Shown here piece by piece: positions 5,215 to 5,330 of a stretch of 5,330 nt of DNA. A model generated the notes under the pieces. That model worked only from the letters and a program-made list of their open reading frames with translations. It had not been told where the DNA came from and did not search any database. The stretch is from contig JAJRTK010000336.1 in NCBI GenBank assembly GCA_024278345.1, positions 1 through 5,330 on the forward strand, read 5' to 3'. Every line of letters starts with the position of its first letter. Within the stretch, counting starts at the first letter, position 1. The translations under genes and the position numbers were made by a program. This DNA is from a bacterium (GTDB lineage Bacteria; CSSED10-310; JAJRTK01).

Positions 5215-5330
5215 CCCGAAAAAAGCGCGCAGCGCACAAAGATGTGGGTCCAGGGAGCTGGCTCCCTGGCGTGGGTCTGGGAGCGGCGCTCCCAGCGGAG
5301 GTCCGGAGGCGGAGCCTCCGCCGGGTTCCA
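5210..5330 (+). repeat. Hairpin-rich intergenic element, copy 2, cut by the window edge
   Basis: This copy has the same order of blocks as 310-576: GGCCACCC (5210-5217), an A-rich stretch holding GCGC-GCA-GCGC (5225-5235), GGGTCC (5246-5251), GCTCCCTGGCG (5261-5271), GCGGAGGTCCGGAG (5295-5308) and GCCTCCGCCGGGTTCC (5314-5329). Its hairpins are cleaner: CCAGGGAG-CTGG-CTCCCTGG (5250-5269), CTGGGAGC-GGC-GCTCCCAG (5277-5295) and CGGAGGC-GGA-GCCTCCG (5304-5320). The last can re-pair as GCGGAGG/CCTCCGC (5295-5301 with 5315-5321). From GGCCACCC to GGGTTCC it spans 120 bases, against 186 in copy 1. The partner of GGCCACCC should lie beyond the right edge. Confidence 0.6.

Noticed and set aside
1-5330. 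tRNA or rRNA genes.
   Set aside because: No cloverleaf with a T-loop motif and no rRNA-like segment was seen on either strand by eye.

Overview
The window looks like chromosomal DNA of a Gram-negative bacterium with mid-to-high GC (roughly high-50s percent by eye). It encodes exported proteins with signal peptides, an anaerobic-type haem enzyme and a membrane lipid acyltransferase, and it uses clear GGAGG-type ribosome binding sites. A proteobacterium is likely, but nothing here fixes the lineage.

Layout. (1) Positions 1-137, minus strand: the first 45 codons of an exported protein, cut by the window edge, that enters what looks like the first strand of a von Willebrand A / DUF1194 fold; a possible promoter lies at 174-201. 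(2) Positions 310-576: a gene-free, densely folded element. A 9-bp closing stem encloses several hairpins, and another hairpin with a GAGA tetraloop follows it. (3) Positions 601-1503, minus strand: an unrecognised exported protein with a signal peptide and a C-terminal hydrophobic tail ending in basic residues. (4) Positions 1504-2165: a 662-base gap between divergent genes, holding a few inverted repeats and one possible 49-codon ORF with a good ribosome binding site. (5) Positions 2166-5156, plus strand: hemN (oxygen-independent coproporphyrinogen III oxidase), an FkbM-family methyltransferase and a PlsC/LPLAT-type acyltransferase, with gaps of 28 and 53 bases and therefore possibly one operon. 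(6) Positions 5187-5330: a second, better preserved copy of the folded element, cut by the right edge.

The two folded elements are the most interesting part. They lie in the same orientation at the two ends of the window. They share exact blocks (GGCCACCC, GGGTCC, GCTCCCTGGCG, GCGGAGGTCCGGAG, GCCTCCGCCGGGTTCC) but differ in which hairpins sit between the blocks. Several hairpins are closed by the GCGNAGC mini-hairpin motif. They look like members of a modular, hairpin-rich intergenic repeat family that may be made as structured RNA; I cannot assign them to a named family.

The three plus-strand genes have no obvious shared pathway. HemN serves haem synthesis without oxygen. The methyltransferase and the acyltransferase fit modification of an envelope glycan or lipid. 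The methyltransferase gene is more AT-rich, especially at third codon positions, than the genes on either side, which suggests a separate origin.
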